A DNA stretch of 64,000 bases from DATJHM01 sp035493895. GTDB taxonomy: Bacteria > Chloroflexota > Ktedonobacteria > Ktedonobacterales > Ktedonobacteraceae. This document shows, one piece after another, positions 9,050 to 19,268 of this stretch; positions within the stretch are counted from its first letter, which is position 1, and each line of letters begins with the position of its first letter. Made by a program: the position numbers and the translations under genes. The notes beneath the pieces were generated by a model. The model saw only the letters and a program-made list of their open reading frames with translations, made no database searches and was not told where the DNA came from. The DNA lies in NCBI GenBank assembly GCA_035493895.1, contig DATJHM010000261.1:116598-180597 (forward strand), written 5' to 3'.

Positions 9050-10591
9050 TCAGGCAGAAGGATCGATATAGAGAGGGAGCGTCACCGTAAAGGTCGATCC
9101 TTTACCCGGCTGACTGCTCACATCTACCGAGCCCTGATGAGCCTGTACCACCCACTCGACAATCGAAAGACCCAATCCGCTTCCGCCTACCGCCTTCGAA
9201 CGGGCCGGGTCAGCGCGATAAAAGCGTTCAAAGATATGCTCAATATCGCCCTGAGCAATACCTATGCCAGTATCAGTCACAGCGATATGTACAAGGCTCT
9301 TACTGCTTGTCACCGAAAGCGCCACATCCCCGCCAGGATTTGTATAGGTCAGGGCATTATCAACCAGGCCCATAATCACCTGGATCAAACGAGCAGCATC
9401 TCCCACTATCGTTGCTGGCTGCAAATGAGTTACACGCAGCGTCAGGCCACGTTCAGCCGCCAGAGGGGTCATACTATCCACGACATCAGAAACCAGCAGA
9501 TCCATGCGTACAGGTTCGCGATCCAGCTTTACCTGTCCGTCATCTACCCGCGCCAGGGCCAGCAGATCATTGATCAAATGCCCCAGACGTTCAGCCTCTG
9601 AATTTACTTCCTGGAGCACCTGTTTGTAGTCTTCATCCGTTGTGGCATGCGTGAGCGAAATCTCCGTCATATTGCGAATCACCGCAACAGGCGTACGCAG
9701 TTCATGCGACGCGTCGGAGACAAAGCGATGCTGCTGAACAAACGCTTTCTCCAGGCGTCTGATCATGTCATTGAAAATGATAGCCAGTTCGCGAACTTCA
9801 TCGCGAGTCGTCGGCACAGGGACGCGCTGATGCAGTTCTTTCGCGCCTATCGCACGAGCCGTTTGCGCCAGATAACGAATGGGAGAGAAGGCCCTCCCTG
9901 CCAGCCAGTAGCTCACAAATGCGCTCATCGTGAGAATAAACGGCATAACAATCAGCAGGCCAAAAAGAACGTGCTGTAACGTCTCGTCCAGATTATCCAG
10001 CGCCTGACCGACCTGCACCACACCAACGATCTGAGACCTCGATTTGGAGAGGGGCTGAATGAGCATGGTGCTATAGAAACGCATCTGGTGCGCCTCTGGT
10101 CCCGTCACTGTGCCAGTCCAGCACATACCCTTTAAAGGATTATTGAGGCTCTCAGGAGGCAGCGAGAAGTTCTTAAACAAGGGAGAATTATACTTCACCT
10201 CCCCATGCGTATTATACACACGCACAAGAATGCTATTGCTCCCAAATGTTGCCGGTTGATCTATCGTCTGCCGTGCAAACATATTCACATCCTGATCATC
10301 CCCACCAGGCCCATCGACGAGAGCTGCAGTCGCATCCAATTCCGGCAGTTCATGCACGATATCATTTACCACCAGATTGCCATGTACTATATTCACCCCT
10401 TCAGCAATCTGCTGAGCACGCATCTGTAGCGTCAGATCAAAGCTGGAAGCAAGCGTCTGCTGAATTGAGGTATAAAAAATGATACAAAAGAGCATAAGCA
10501 AGGTGGCAGAAACCAGCGTATACCAGATCGTCAGTTGGAAGCGAATACCAGGTTGAGAAGCCTGTTTGCTCTCGTCGAACTGCGCACTCAT
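9050..10591 (-). CDS. Membrane sensor histidine kinase
   Basis: This 513-residue kinase has membrane segments at about 20-43 and 205-230 that flank an extracytoplasmic sensor of about 160 residues, then HAMP, HisKA and HATPase_c. The phosphoacceptor His is in ASHELRTPV. The ATP-binding boxes are NALTYTN, DTGIGI and GSGLGLSI. Its ATG overlaps the stop of the upstream response regulator by 4 bp (10588-10591), so the two are translationally coupled. This is a classical OmpR/EnvZ-like operon whose signal is unknown. Confidence 0.92.
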   Translation of the reverse strand: MSAQFDESKQASQPGIRFQLTIWYTLVSATLLMLFCIIFYTSIQQTLASSFDLTLQMRAQQIAEGVNIVHGNLVVNDIVHELPELDATAALVDGPGGDDQDVNMFARQTIDQPATFGSNSILVRVYNTHGEVKYNSPLFKNFSLPPESLNNPLKGMCWTGTVTGPEAHQMRFYSTMLIQPLSKSRSQIVGVVQVGQALDNLDETLQHVLFGLLIVMPFILTMSAFVSYWLAGRAFSPIRYLAQTARAIGAKELHQRVPVPTTRDEVRELAIIFNDMIRRLEKAFVQQHRFVSDASHELRTPVAVIRNMTEISLTHATTDEDYKQVLQEVNSEAERLGHLINDLLALARVDDGQVKLDREPVRMDLLVSDVVDSMTPLAAERGLTLRVTHLQPATIVGDAARLIQVIMGLVDNALTYTNPGGDVALSVTSSKSLVHIAVTDTGIGIAQGDIEHIFERFYRADPARSKAVGGSGLGLSIVEWVVQAHQGSVDVSSQPGKGSTFTVTLPLYIDPSA

Positions 10592-11265
10592 AAGGAGGGT
10601 TCCTTTAGTTGATAGCCAGAACCACGCACGGTAAAGATCACATCTGGCTCATCCTGGTCACACAACTTGCGCCGAAGATAGCGAATATAGACATCAATCA
10701 CGTTTGAAAGATGCTCAGTATCGCCATCCCACACATGCTCTGCGATCATAGAACGGCTCAAGACCTGATGTGGATGGCGCAGAAAAAACTCCAACAATGC
10801 ATATTCTTTATGGCCAAGCGTAATCATCCGCTCGCCACGCTGGACCTCATGGGTACGCGTATCCATCGTAATGTCCATAAATTGCAGAAGAGACGTTTTC
10901 ACTGGCGTATTACGCCGCAAGAGAGCACGCACACGCGCTTCCAGCTCACTGAATGCAAAGGGCTTCACCAGATAATCATCGCCGCCCAGGTCCAGCCCCT
11001 TCACGCGATGCTCTACCTCACCCAGCGCTGTCAGCAAGAGGATCGGCATGGTTTTCCCCTGCTCACGCAACTGTTTACATACCTCAAAACCACTCAGGCG
11101 TGGCAATAGCACGTCAAGCACAATTAAATCATAGGGGGTCGATGAAGCCAACAGCACCGCATCCTCACCATTTGCCACCAGATCCACAGCGTAGTGGTTT
11201 CCCTCAAACCCTTTCTTCAGACTCGGACCCAGACGCGGGTCATCCTCGACAATTAGAATACGCAC
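10588..11265 (-). CDS. OmpR-family response regulator
   Basis: A receiver domain (LIVEDD acidic cluster, phosphoacceptor Asp in VLDVLLP, Lys in VKPFAF) is followed by a winged helix (IDVYIRYLRRKL, GSGYQL). I set the start at GTG 11265, giving 225 residues that begin directly at the first strand, the usual length of the family. The open frame extends further upstream but without recognisable domain sequence. Its 3' end overlaps the histidine kinase start by 4 bp. Confidence 0.9.
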   Translation of the reverse strand: MRILIVEDDPRLGPSLKKGFEGNHYAVDLVANGEDAVLLASSTPYDLIVLDVLLPRLSGFEVCKQLREQGKTMPILLLTALGEVEHRVKGLDLGGDDYLVKPFAFSELEARVRALLRRNTPVKTSLLQFMDITMDTRTHEVQRGERMITLGHKEYALLEFFLRHPHQVLSRSMIAEHVWDGDTEHLSNVIDVYIRYLRRKLCDQDEPDVIFTVRGSGYQLKEPSL

Positions 11266-11310
11266 AACTAAATGCCTGCTTTCTTTACGTAAAGGCGAAA
11301 TAACCTGTTC

Positions 11311-11362
11311 CATACGCATGCTTGTAGGGGCAAGGCAAGCAGCGCCTGCAAGCATGCGTATG
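11311..11362. repeat. 14-bp palindromic arms upstream of the response regulator
   Basis: CATACGCATGCTTG (11311-11324) is repeated inverted at 11349-11362, with 24 nt between. About 35 bp further on, CGCCCGGCGCAGAGAGCCGCGCCTCTACG (11391-11420 region) resembles the ends of the dispersed extragenic repeat in this window. It could be a regulator site for the two-component operon or a repeat remnant. Confidence 0.45.
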
Positions 11363-11523
11363 GGCGTGGGGTCACCTGCCCAGGTCGTTTCCTTCGCCCG
11401 GCGCAGAGAGCCGCGCCTCTACGAAGCAATACATAATGCAACTGAAGAATAACAGAGTACCAGTGTAAAACCACTTTATGAAAAGCGCATGAATCCTACT
11501 CGACCTGGTACATCTTTCTCAAA

Positions 11524-13656
11524 TCATGTACGCGCCAGTAACCAGCAACGCAAAACTTCGCCGACACTCCAGGCCTGAGCAAAACAGCCAGCCGGTGTAA
11601 AGGGCGCTTCAGGTTCTGCAACTTCGCTTAATGAGCCCAGGCAAGGGCTCCAGAATTGCTGTACCAGAGGCTGCAAAAGCTCGCGCAGCGCCGCACGATC
11701 ATTGTGCACATGGAAATGCACATCGATGTAGGGGCCAATCAACCATTGCCAGACCGCCCCCTGATGATAGGCACCATCACGTTGTACACGATCCCCATTA
11801 AAATGGGCATGATAGGCCGGGTCGGTCGGGCTGAGAGAACGGAGCCCAATTGGCGTCAATAAGTGCTGCGTTACCTTCTCCAGTATACTGGAAACCTGAA
11901 ATTCCGACAGGAGATCGCTGGTCAGGGAAGCCGCAAACAGTTGATTAGGACGCAATGCCGGATCGTTCTGCCCACTCACGCCATCGACATCGACGACATC
12001 ATATAAATAGCCCCCCTCTTCATACCAGAAACGGGCCGCGAAATGTTGACGAAAAAGCGTGCGCAACTGGCTATACTGGGTCGCATCGATCGAGAGGCGA
12101 ATCGCCCAGCCCTCCATCAACGTCAGAGCACGATACCAGAGGGCGTTGATCTCCACCGGTTTACCACGGCGCGGCGTCACGACCCAATCATCGACTCGTG
12201 CATCCATCCACGTCAACTGCATCCCGGGAACGCCCGCATGCAAAAGGCCATCGCTTTGATCCAGACCAATCGCATAGTCGGTTCCTCGTATATGCCACTC
12301 CATGCTCTGAGAGAGGACAGGGAAAAGCTCTTTGAGCAGGCTCCAATCGTTCGTCGTCGCCAGATAATTTTCCAGAGCGTGGAATAGCCAGAGCGTCGCA
12401 TCGGCGGTATTATACTCCGGACTCGCGCCATTATCAGGGAAGCGATTAGGAATGAGGCCATTGTGCATAAAAGAGGTAAAGGCTTTCAGCAGACCACGCG
12501 CCTCACTATAGCGTCCCGTACAGAGAAGCAGACCAGGCAGCGAGATCATGCTATCCCGCCCCCAATCGGTAAACCAGGGATAGCCCGCAATAATCGTTTT
12601 GCGGGCCGGTGAGAGCTGTAAAGGTCCGCAACTGCCATCCTCAGTCTGCTCGACAGAACGCGCCACAATAAATTGATCCGCACTTAAAACCAGACGCGCC
12701 AGCACAGGATCATAGTGCGGCAGATCAGAGAAGCGCTGGTCAACCAGAGAGAAGAGTTGCCTGATGCGGCGCAAATGGCGCGCATAGGCTTGATTGACCA
12801 TCTCATTGTGGTGGATGGTCCCCAGTTCCTGCGGCAATTGCTCTTCAGCGCTGAGCACCAGCGTCAGATGCTGGCCCGGCTGTATATCGATCTGAAAAAT
12901 GCCCGGCTGGTACACATCCTCCAGATCAGGTAAACCGCGCTCACGGTCACGGCGATGCAACACATGCCAGTACCAAAGGCCCGTAGGCGTAAACGTCATC
13001 TGCGGATCGCCAACCAGATGAAGTGAGGGTGCCGCGGCATACGCCTGAACACGGCAACGATTTTCCTCGCTATCGACCCGGAAATGCCAGTTCTCGTCCC
13101 CCTGCAACGTGGCATGGTAATCCCGACAGACACAAAAAGGAAGGAGCGACAGCTTTACGGCCTGGGCAGAGGGCTCATGAGACGAAGAGTGCACGATATA
13201 CTGGACATACGTCGTATTCTGGCCATATTCCATCCAGATCCGCTTCTCAAGCACGAGCGTCTCTGTCAGACGATAACGAAAACAGGGGATATCTCCCTCA
13301 AGAGCAACCGAGTCCAGGTAGCGATAGCCCTGCGGATCGACCACATCGCTTTCCTGATATTCGTTCACCCCCAGCTTCACCACCTCGCCACTGGCAAGCG
13401 TCACCTCTTCATCTATCTTCGTCACCAATACCATACGGTCAACCGGGGGACTCAGCGCGGCCACAAGCAGGCCATGATAAGAACGAGTCGTCGCCCCCAC
13501 AAGAGAGCCAGAGGCATACCCTCCCAGGCCATTCGTCACCAGCCATTCGCGATCGAGACCTTGCTGCACATCATGGCACAGTTCCTGCCCCAGCCGCAGG
13601 TTCCAAACATTAACTGGACTATCCTGTGCGATATTTGCACTTTGTTCCAGGACCAT
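11524..13656 (-). CDS. Bacterial glycogen debranching enzyme (amylo-alpha-1,6-glucosidase, GH133 type)
   Basis: A 710-residue protein with an N-terminal GDE_N_bac beta-sandwich domain (about 25-240, beginning EWLVTNGLGGYASG) and a C-terminal (alpha/alpha)6 glycosidase domain (about 310-705, with YPWFTDWGRDSM and the GAVWQWLIGPY motif near the end). Members hydrolyse alpha-1,6 branches of glycogen in the cytoplasm. Length and motif order match the family. It stands as a single gene here, with no other glycogen genes beside it. No signal peptide is present. Confidence 0.9.
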   Translation of the reverse strand: MVLEQSANIAQDSPVNVWNLRLGQELCHDVQQGLDREWLVTNGLGGYASGSLVGATTRSYHGLLVAALSPPVDRMVLVTKIDEEVTLASGEVVKLGVNEYQESDVVDPQGYRYLDSVALEGDIPCFRYRLTETLVLEKRIWMEYGQNTTYVQYIVHSSSHEPSAQAVKLSLLPFCVCRDYHATLQGDENWHFRVDSEENRCRVQAYAAAPSLHLVGDPQMTFTPTGLWYWHVLHRRDRERGLPDLEDVYQPGIFQIDIQPGQHLTLVLSAEEQLPQELGTIHHNEMVNQAYARHLRRIRQLFSLVDQRFSDLPHYDPVLARLVLSADQFIVARSVEQTEDGSCGPLQLSPARKTIIAGYPWFTDWGRDSMISLPGLLLCTGRYSEARGLLKAFTSFMHNGLIPNRFPDNGASPEYNTADATLWLFHALENYLATTNDWSLLKELFPVLSQSMEWHIRGTDYAIGLDQSDGLLHAGVPGMQLTWMDARVDDWVVTPRRGKPVEINALWYRALTLMEGWAIRLSIDATQYSQLRTLFRQHFAARFWYEEGGYLYDVVDVDGVSGQNDPALRPNQLFAASLTSDLLSEFQVSSILEKVTQHLLTPIGLRSLSPTDPAYHAHFNGDRVQRDGAYHQGAVWQWLIGPYIDVHFHVHNDRAALRELLQPLVQQFWSPCLGSLSEVAEPEAPFTPAGCFAQAWSVGEVLRCWLLART

Positions 13657-13886
13657 TGCTTAAATCCTCCCTGCATCGTTCGTGGATCACCGGACAATCA
13701 CAATCGATGCCCGACCTCAACACAACAGGCACCAGATGGCATCCATGCCCTATTTTTCTGGCACGCCACAGTATTTACGCCACTACAGCAGGATATGCCG
13801 TCTCTCTCAGCGCACGATCCACACGAAACGGCATATATCCATCAAGCAAAACGAAACGAGATATACGTAGCAAGCCTGTAGCTCTC

Positions 13887-15044
13887 CTACAATGCTGCCT
13901 TCATACGCTCGACCGCCAGTGCAATACGCTCTTCAGGAGCCGTCATCGAAATGCGCATATAGCCTTCACCAGATGGCCCAAAGTTCACGCCGGGAGTGAC
14001 AAAAATTCCTGTCTTCTCTAACAATACACCTGCGAAATCACGAGACGTCGTCCCCTCAGGAACAGCGGCCCAGATATACAAGCCTGCACGCGTCTGCCGC
14101 GTCTTCAGACCAATGGCATTACAGCCATCCACAAGCAGATCGCGGCGACGCTGATAGATCACATTACGCTGCTCCAGCCAGGACTTTGGCAGGCGTAGCG
14201 CCTCAATCGCCGCATATTGTAACGGGCGAAAAATCCCGCTATCGATATTGCTTTTCAAACGCCCCACCGCGTCAACCAGCTCAGGATTCCCCACCAGCAT
14301 TCCCAGGCGAAAACCAGCCATATTATACGTCTTGCTCAGTGAATGCAATTCCACCGCGACATCCATAGCTCCTGGAATCTCTAAAATGCTTACCGGACGA
14401 AACTCATCAAAGTAGACCTCAGCATAGGCCATATCATGAATAATCACCAGATCATGGCGACGAGCAAATGCGACCGCACGCTCAAAGAAGGCTCGATCCG
14501 CACAGGCCGCCGTAGGATTATTAGGATAATTGAGCCAGAGCACACGTGCACGACGCAACACCTCAGCCGGAATATGCTCCAGATCGGGGAGGTAATCATT
14601 CTGCTCACGCAGAGGCAAAAGATAGGGCTGTGCACCAACCGACGTTGTAGCTGTCACATAGACAGTATAATAAGGGTCAGTAATCAGCGCAACGTCGCCC
14701 ACATTCAAAACTGAGGTCGCGGTATAAACCAATCCCTCTTTTGAACCGAGCAAGGGCATAATCTGCTGCTCAGGAACCAGGCGCACTCCAAAGCGCCCCT
14801 CGAACCAATCGGCAATAGCTTCGTGGAGAGCACGCATCCCACGATACTCGGGATAGCGATGATTGATCGGATCGTGAGCTGTGGCACATAAACGCTCAAT
14901 CACCACATCTGGCGCCGGAAGATCGGGATCACCTACGGAGAGGTCTATCACATCCACTCCGGCTGCCAGACGCTCTGCGACCTTCTTCTTCGCATCTGCA
15001 AAATGATATGGCGGTAAATTGTTAATGACATTGGACAATCGCAC
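13887..15044 (-). CDS. Class I PLP-dependent aminotransferase (LL-diaminopimelate aminotransferase-like)
   Basis: This 385-residue fold-type I aminotransferase has the PLP lysine in SLSKTYNMAGFRLG (about 240), the Asn and Tyr that contact PLP in NYPNNPT and DMAYAEVYFD, and the C-terminal substrate Arg region (YMRISMT). The N-terminus (INNLPPYHFADAKKKVAE) is typical of the DapL/DapC-like group that acts in lysine and cell-wall precursor synthesis, but alanine or other aminotransferases have the same start. The GTG at 15044 is preferred because AGGAG lies 7 bp upstream, and an upstream open extension has no ribosome site. Confidence 0.85.
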   Translation of the reverse strand: MRLSNVINNLPPYHFADAKKKVAERLAAGVDVIDLSVGDPDLPAPDVVIERLCATAHDPINHRYPEYRGMRALHEAIADWFEGRFGVRLVPEQQIMPLLGSKEGLVYTATSVLNVGDVALITDPYYTVYVTATTSVGAQPYLLPLREQNDYLPDLEHIPAEVLRRARVLWLNYPNNPTAACADRAFFERAVAFARRHDLVIIHDMAYAEVYFDEFRPVSILEIPGAMDVAVELHSLSKTYNMAGFRLGMLVGNPELVDAVGRLKSNIDSGIFRPLQYAAIEALRLPKSWLEQRNVIYQRRRDLLVDGCNAIGLKTRQTRAGLYIWAAVPEGTTSRDFAGVLLEKTGIFVTPGVNFGPSGEGYMRISMTAPEERIALAVERMKAAL

Positions 15045-15189
15045 TACGCTTGCTCCTAGTGTTAAAAGATCAAAAGGCAAACCTGCTCTCTTGCCAGAAA
15101 AAGAGCAGGCAAAATACAGCTTTTCTAAAACGGCGTCATCAGATTGGTTCTAATATCCAGATTATATCATGCCAGGCTGAACGCTTCTT

Positions 15190-18100
15190 CTAATCAGCAG
15201 GCTCCGCCTCATACCAGTTACGACCCAGCTTCATCTCGACACGGATCGGCACGTCCAACTCAGCTGCGCCCTCCATGATCTCTCGAATCAAACGACGAGC
15301 ACGCTCCAGCTCTTCTACTGGCACCTCGAAGATGAGCTCGTCGTGCACCTGCAAAATCATACGCGTCTTCATGCGTCTCTCTTTCAACGCGTAATGCAGG
15401 CGAATCATCGCAAATTTAATAAGATCGGCATTTGTCCCCTGGATCGGCATATTGATCGCCTCACGCTCCAGCGCCTGACGCTCTGTATGCGAAAGGGCCT
15501 GCATCTCAGGGAAGAAACGTTTGCGCCCATAGAGCGTGTTTACATAACGCTGATTGCGCGCCTGATTCAGCGTGCTATCGACGTAGCCTTTAATATTGGG
15601 GAACGTCTCATGGTAACGACGGATAAAGCTGGCGGCATCGGCGTTCGTCATACCTGTCACCTGTGACAGCCCAAAGGCGGATTGGCCGTAGAGGACCGCA
15701 TAGACGACCGTCTTCGCCAGACGGCGCTGATCTTTCGTCACCTCTTCGACGGGGACACTAAAAAGAGAGGAGGCGGTGATCGTATGAATATCTTCCCCAT
15801 GCGTAAACGCCTCGACCAGACGCGGCTCATGCGTAATATGCGCCAGAATACGCAGCTCAATCTGTGAATAGTCAGCGGTCAGCAGGACATAGCTTGGGTC
15901 GGCAATGAAAGCACGGCGGATCTGGCGACCGACCTCTGTTCGCACCGGAATATTTTGCAGATTGGGATTGCTGGACGAGAGGCGTCCACTGGAAGCGACC
16001 GTCTGATTAAATGAACTATAGACTCGCCCGGTCAACGGATCCATCAGCGTCAGTAAGCCGTCGACGTAGGTTGACTTCAGCTTGGTCAACTGGCGATACT
16101 CCAGCAAGTGATCGACGACGGGATGCTTCCCCTGCAAGCTCTCAATCACATCGGCATTGACCGAGTACCCCGTCTTCGTCTTTTTCCCGGTCGGCAACTG
16201 CAATTCCACGAACAGCACTTCGCCCAGTTGCTTTGTCGAATTGATATTAAAACGATGGCCGACGGCTTCATAAATTGCCGCTTCCAATGCGCGCAACTGT
16301 TCATCGAACGTCACACGCAGCTCTTGGAGAAACGCGGCATCGAGCGCAATGCCATAGGCTTCCATCTGCATGAGCACCGGAATCAAGGGCAGCTCCACGC
16401 GCTGATAGAGCGCCAGCAACCCATGTTGCTGAAGCTCCGTTCTGATTGGTTCTACCAGGCGCAACGTCATATCCGCATCGGCACCCGCATAATCAGCGGC
16501 CTTGCGTATGGGCACCTGAGACATGCTAATCATCTTGCTCGCACTCCCAATCAGCTCACTGATATTCGTCATCACCACGCCCAGACGCTGAAACGCCTGG
16601 TCTTTGAGTCCCACCCCGCGCCGACCGGGCTCAGCCAGATATGCCCCAACCATGGTATCAAAAGCCAGACCGCACACCTCAATACCATAACGCGCCATCA
16701 CGCGAATATCATACTTGGCGTTATGCATGTATTTATGCACATTCTCATCTTCCATCAACGGCTTGAGCTTCTCCAGAACCAGAGCCAGCGGCAACTGCGC
16801 TCCAGGCTCCTGTCCGTCCGGCGTCTGAACATGCCCGACCGGCAGATAATAGCCTTCACCGGGTGCCATCGCAAAAGAGAAGCCCACCAGCCCAGCATGG
16901 CGCGGATCGTCCGAGGTCGTCTCCGTATCAAAAGCGAAGGCTCCCGCATCATACAAACTCTTTATGAGCACGCGCAGGGCATCTTCGCTATCGACGATCA
17001 GTGTATTGGTGCGCTCAGCCGCCGTCATCTCATCCAGAAAAAGCGGCGTGCTGGCCTGCTCAAGCGCGGGCAAACGCAGCTTATGGACCACTTCAGTATG
17101 TGGCTCGGTCATCTCAAAGAGGCTCAATTGCGTTGGCTCGTGCTCTACCTCTGCGCCCGCTTCAGGCGTAGCTACAGCCAGCGCAATCGGAGCAGCGACT
17201 GGATCCTCGGTCACGACTTCCACGGCAGGACTGCTCGGGGGCAATGGCGGCGGCAAAATAGGCACGACCCCGAGAGGAGGCGCGTACAGCAAATTCTCCG
17301 CATCGGCCAGCAGAGAATCGAGCGAGACACTCTTCCCACCATCTGAGCCAGCTCCAGACGAAGCAGGGAGCACATCCGCCGGGAGCGCTCGGGTATCGAT
17401 GCCCAGTTGTCTGAAGAGCAAAAGCGTACGCTCAATGAGCGTGCGGAACTCGAGTTGACGGAAGAGAGCGATCACGACCTCGGTATTGACATGCGTCATA
17501 TGGCAGGCCGCGAGGTCCAGTTGTACGGGCACATCCAGGACAATCGTCGCAAGATACTTGCTCTGGCGAGCCTGATCAGCGCCAAGGCGCAACAATTTCT
17601 GCTCTTTAGGCTTCAAATCATCCACATGCGCCAGCACGCCATCCAGATCGCCATATTCGGCCAGCAAGCGCGAGGCCGTCTTCTCGCCGATACCAGGCAC
17701 GCCGGGAATATTGTCCGATTTATCACCCACCAGACCTTTAAAATCGGGCAGGATTTTCGGCGCAAAACCGTAGCGCGCCATCACCTCTGGAACCGTGTAG
17801 TCCGTAACCTCCGTTATCCCACGTTTCGCGACCTTGACCAGCACATGCTCATTCACCAGTTGCAGCGTATCCATATCGCCGGTATAGATGATCGTATCCA
17901 CATTTTGTTGCGTCGCCTGAACCGAGAGCGTTCCAAGCACATCATCGGCCTCAAAGCCATCCTGCTCGTAGATCTGAATACCAAACGCCTGCACGACCTC
18001 ACGAATACGCGCAAATTGCGGGCGCATATTATCGGGAAGGGGAGGACGCTGCGCTTTGTAGGGGGCGTAGTGCTCGTGACGAAACGTCGGCGTCGGACGA

Positions 18101-18282
18101 TCAAACGTGACCGCAATATAGTCTGGCTTCTCTTCCAGCAATGCTTTCATCAGCATAGAAGTAAAGCCGAACGTGGCATTAACGGGCTCACCGCTACTGG
18201 TCGACAGATCTTCAGGAACGGCATGGAAAGCCCGATGAATAATGGCATGACCATCAATGAGCACAAGTTTTTTCTGTTTCAT
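15190..18282 (-). CDS. polA: DNA polymerase I
   Basis: 1030 residues: 5' nuclease domain (1-290), a Pro/Ala-rich linker (about 300-400), 3'-5' exonuclease (about 425-620) and family A polymerase (about 640-1030). Exonuclease acidic residues are present (FDTET, MHNAKYD, YAGADAD), so proofreading looks intact, unlike many bacterial PolA. Polymerase motifs A (TADYSQIELRILAH), B (RRLAKTVVYAVLYG) and C (VHDEL) are present. The protein is about 100 residues longer than the usual 930, and most of the extra length is the linker. It removes RNA primers and fills gaps. The gene is monocistronic. Confidence 0.97.
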   Translation of the reverse strand: MKQKKLVLIDGHAIIHRAFHAVPEDLSTSSGEPVNATFGFTSMLMKALLEEKPDYIAVTFDRPTPTFRHEHYAPYKAQRPPLPDNMRPQFARIREVVQAFGIQIYEQDGFEADDVLGTLSVQATQQNVDTIIYTGDMDTLQLVNEHVLVKVAKRGITEVTDYTVPEVMARYGFAPKILPDFKGLVGDKSDNIPGVPGIGEKTASRLLAEYGDLDGVLAHVDDLKPKEQKLLRLGADQARQSKYLATIVLDVPVQLDLAACHMTHVNTEVVIALFRQLEFRTLIERTLLLFRQLGIDTRALPADVLPASSGAGSDGGKSVSLDSLLADAENLLYAPPLGVVPILPPPLPPSSPAVEVVTEDPVAAPIALAVATPEAGAEVEHEPTQLSLFEMTEPHTEVVHKLRLPALEQASTPLFLDEMTAAERTNTLIVDSEDALRVLIKSLYDAGAFAFDTETTSDDPRHAGLVGFSFAMAPGEGYYLPVGHVQTPDGQEPGAQLPLALVLEKLKPLMEDENVHKYMHNAKYDIRVMARYGIEVCGLAFDTMVGAYLAEPGRRGVGLKDQAFQRLGVVMTNISELIGSASKMISMSQVPIRKAADYAGADADMTLRLVEPIRTELQQHGLLALYQRVELPLIPVLMQMEAYGIALDAAFLQELRVTFDEQLRALEAAIYEAVGHRFNINSTKQLGEVLFVELQLPTGKKTKTGYSVNADVIESLQGKHPVVDHLLEYRQLTKLKSTYVDGLLTLMDPLTGRVYSSFNQTVASSGRLSSSNPNLQNIPVRTEVGRQIRRAFIADPSYVLLTADYSQIELRILAHITHEPRLVEAFTHGEDIHTITASSLFSVPVEEVTKDQRRLAKTVVYAVLYGQSAFGLSQVTGMTNADAASFIRRYHETFPNIKGYVDSTLNQARNQRYVNTLYGRKRFFPEMQALSHTERQALEREAINMPIQGTNADLIKFAMIRLHYALKERRMKTRMILQVHDELIFEVPVEELERARRLIREIMEGAAELDVPIRVEMKLGRNWYEAEPAD

Positions 18283-18977
18283 AGACGTTATCCTCTACGG
18301 CCCAACAAAGCGAAGCCACATTTTTTTCAACAAATTGCCAGCGCGAGTCCTTGAGAAGGCAAACCTGGGCATCCACCGATGCAGCGAAGCATGTATATAG
18401 TACACGGCAGCACCAGTATAATCAAGCAGGAAACGCGGACTTCTGCTCACCCGCCAGCAGAATTGCCCAAACACAAGAGAGACATACAGGCGTCCACTAA
18501 AAGCCATTGGCACCCACAAAAAACCACAGGACTGCAATTACAGATTCTGATTGTCAGGTAAGAAAGCGGAAAATCAGTGCGCTACCATTTTTGTTTGCCG
18601 TCTGATTTGCGTTGAATCTAGTAGAGGCTGTTTACAAAGGTCAGGGCGTTTGAACAAGGCAGTGCATCTCGTATGACAACAATAATTTTCTCTACTGCCG
18701 TTCTAAATTTTTCCAGATGTGTATAGTATAGTTAACTGGCAGGCAGTGATGCAAACTATTTTCGTTGCCACATGAGAAGGGGGAAACCCTGCACTAACAT
18801 ACGATAACGAATGCTGTAAACTCTATTTACAGGGATTACAGTCCCTGCTGGTAAAACATTTTAACAATCATCATGAGGGTGATGCATGAGCAAGGTTTTT
18901 ATTCTACAATCAAAGGGGGACACATGTCTCGCAGAAGTAACGTTCTCACAGAAAGGCACCTTAATGGAGCAGGAGAA
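18283..18977. other. Long intergenic region with stacked palindromes ahead of the HTH gene
   Basis: About 700 bases with no supported gene. Near its right side are two overlapping small palindromes: CTGTAAA-n5-TTTACAG (18814-18832) and CAGGGA-n6-TCCCTG (18830-18847), which together give three TTACAG-type half-sites. They sit about 130 bp before the HTH gene and could be its operator. The remainder (18283-18800) shows nothing I can support. Confidence 0.4.
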
Positions 18978-19184
18978 ATGATGATGGCAGAGGAACAACG
19001 AGAAGAACTATTGACCGTCCGAGAAGTGGCGCGGCGCCTACGCGTAGACGACACGACGGTACGACGCTGGATCAAGAGCGGAGCATTGGAGGCGATTACG
19101 CTCCCTCACCGTGGCAAACGCCAGGCGTATCGCATCAAAAAATCTACGCTTGACACCCTGTTAAATAGTTCCCTTCCCCTCTAA
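18978..19184 (+). CDS. Excisionase/MerR-type helix-turn-helix protein
   Basis: A 68-residue protein consisting of one winged HTH of the excisionase family: LTVREVARRLRVDDTTVRRWIKSG, then a basic wing (LPHRGKRQAYRIKK). Such proteins bind DNA as small transcription factors or recombination directionality factors. There is no integrase nearby, so transcription control is more likely. Three consecutive ATGs (18978, 18981, 18984) follow AGGAG at 18971-18975; the third has the best spacing. A longer form from ATG 18924 with GGGGG upstream is possible. Confidence 0.75.
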   Translation: MMMAEEQREELLTVREVARRLRVDDTTVRRWIKSGALEAITLPHRGKRQAYRIKKSTLDTLLNSSLPL

Positions 19185-19233
19185 GAGAGGACTCATACGT
19201 CCCCTCCTACACATGCCACATAGCCAGGCTCCC

Positions 19234-19268
19234 GAGAGCCCCTCTGCCAGGGGCTCTCTCTTCCTTTT
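19234..19268 (+). terminator. Intrinsic terminator of the HTH gene
   Basis: GAGAGCCCC (19234-19242) pairs perfectly with GGGGCTCTC (19250-19258) over a 7-nt loop and is followed by TCTTCCTTTT. It lies 50 bp after the stop at 19184. Confidence 0.85.

Noticed and set aside
16108..17346. 412-codon open frame opposite polA
   Set aside because: Antisense frame produced by codon bias of polA; no domain or ribosome site.
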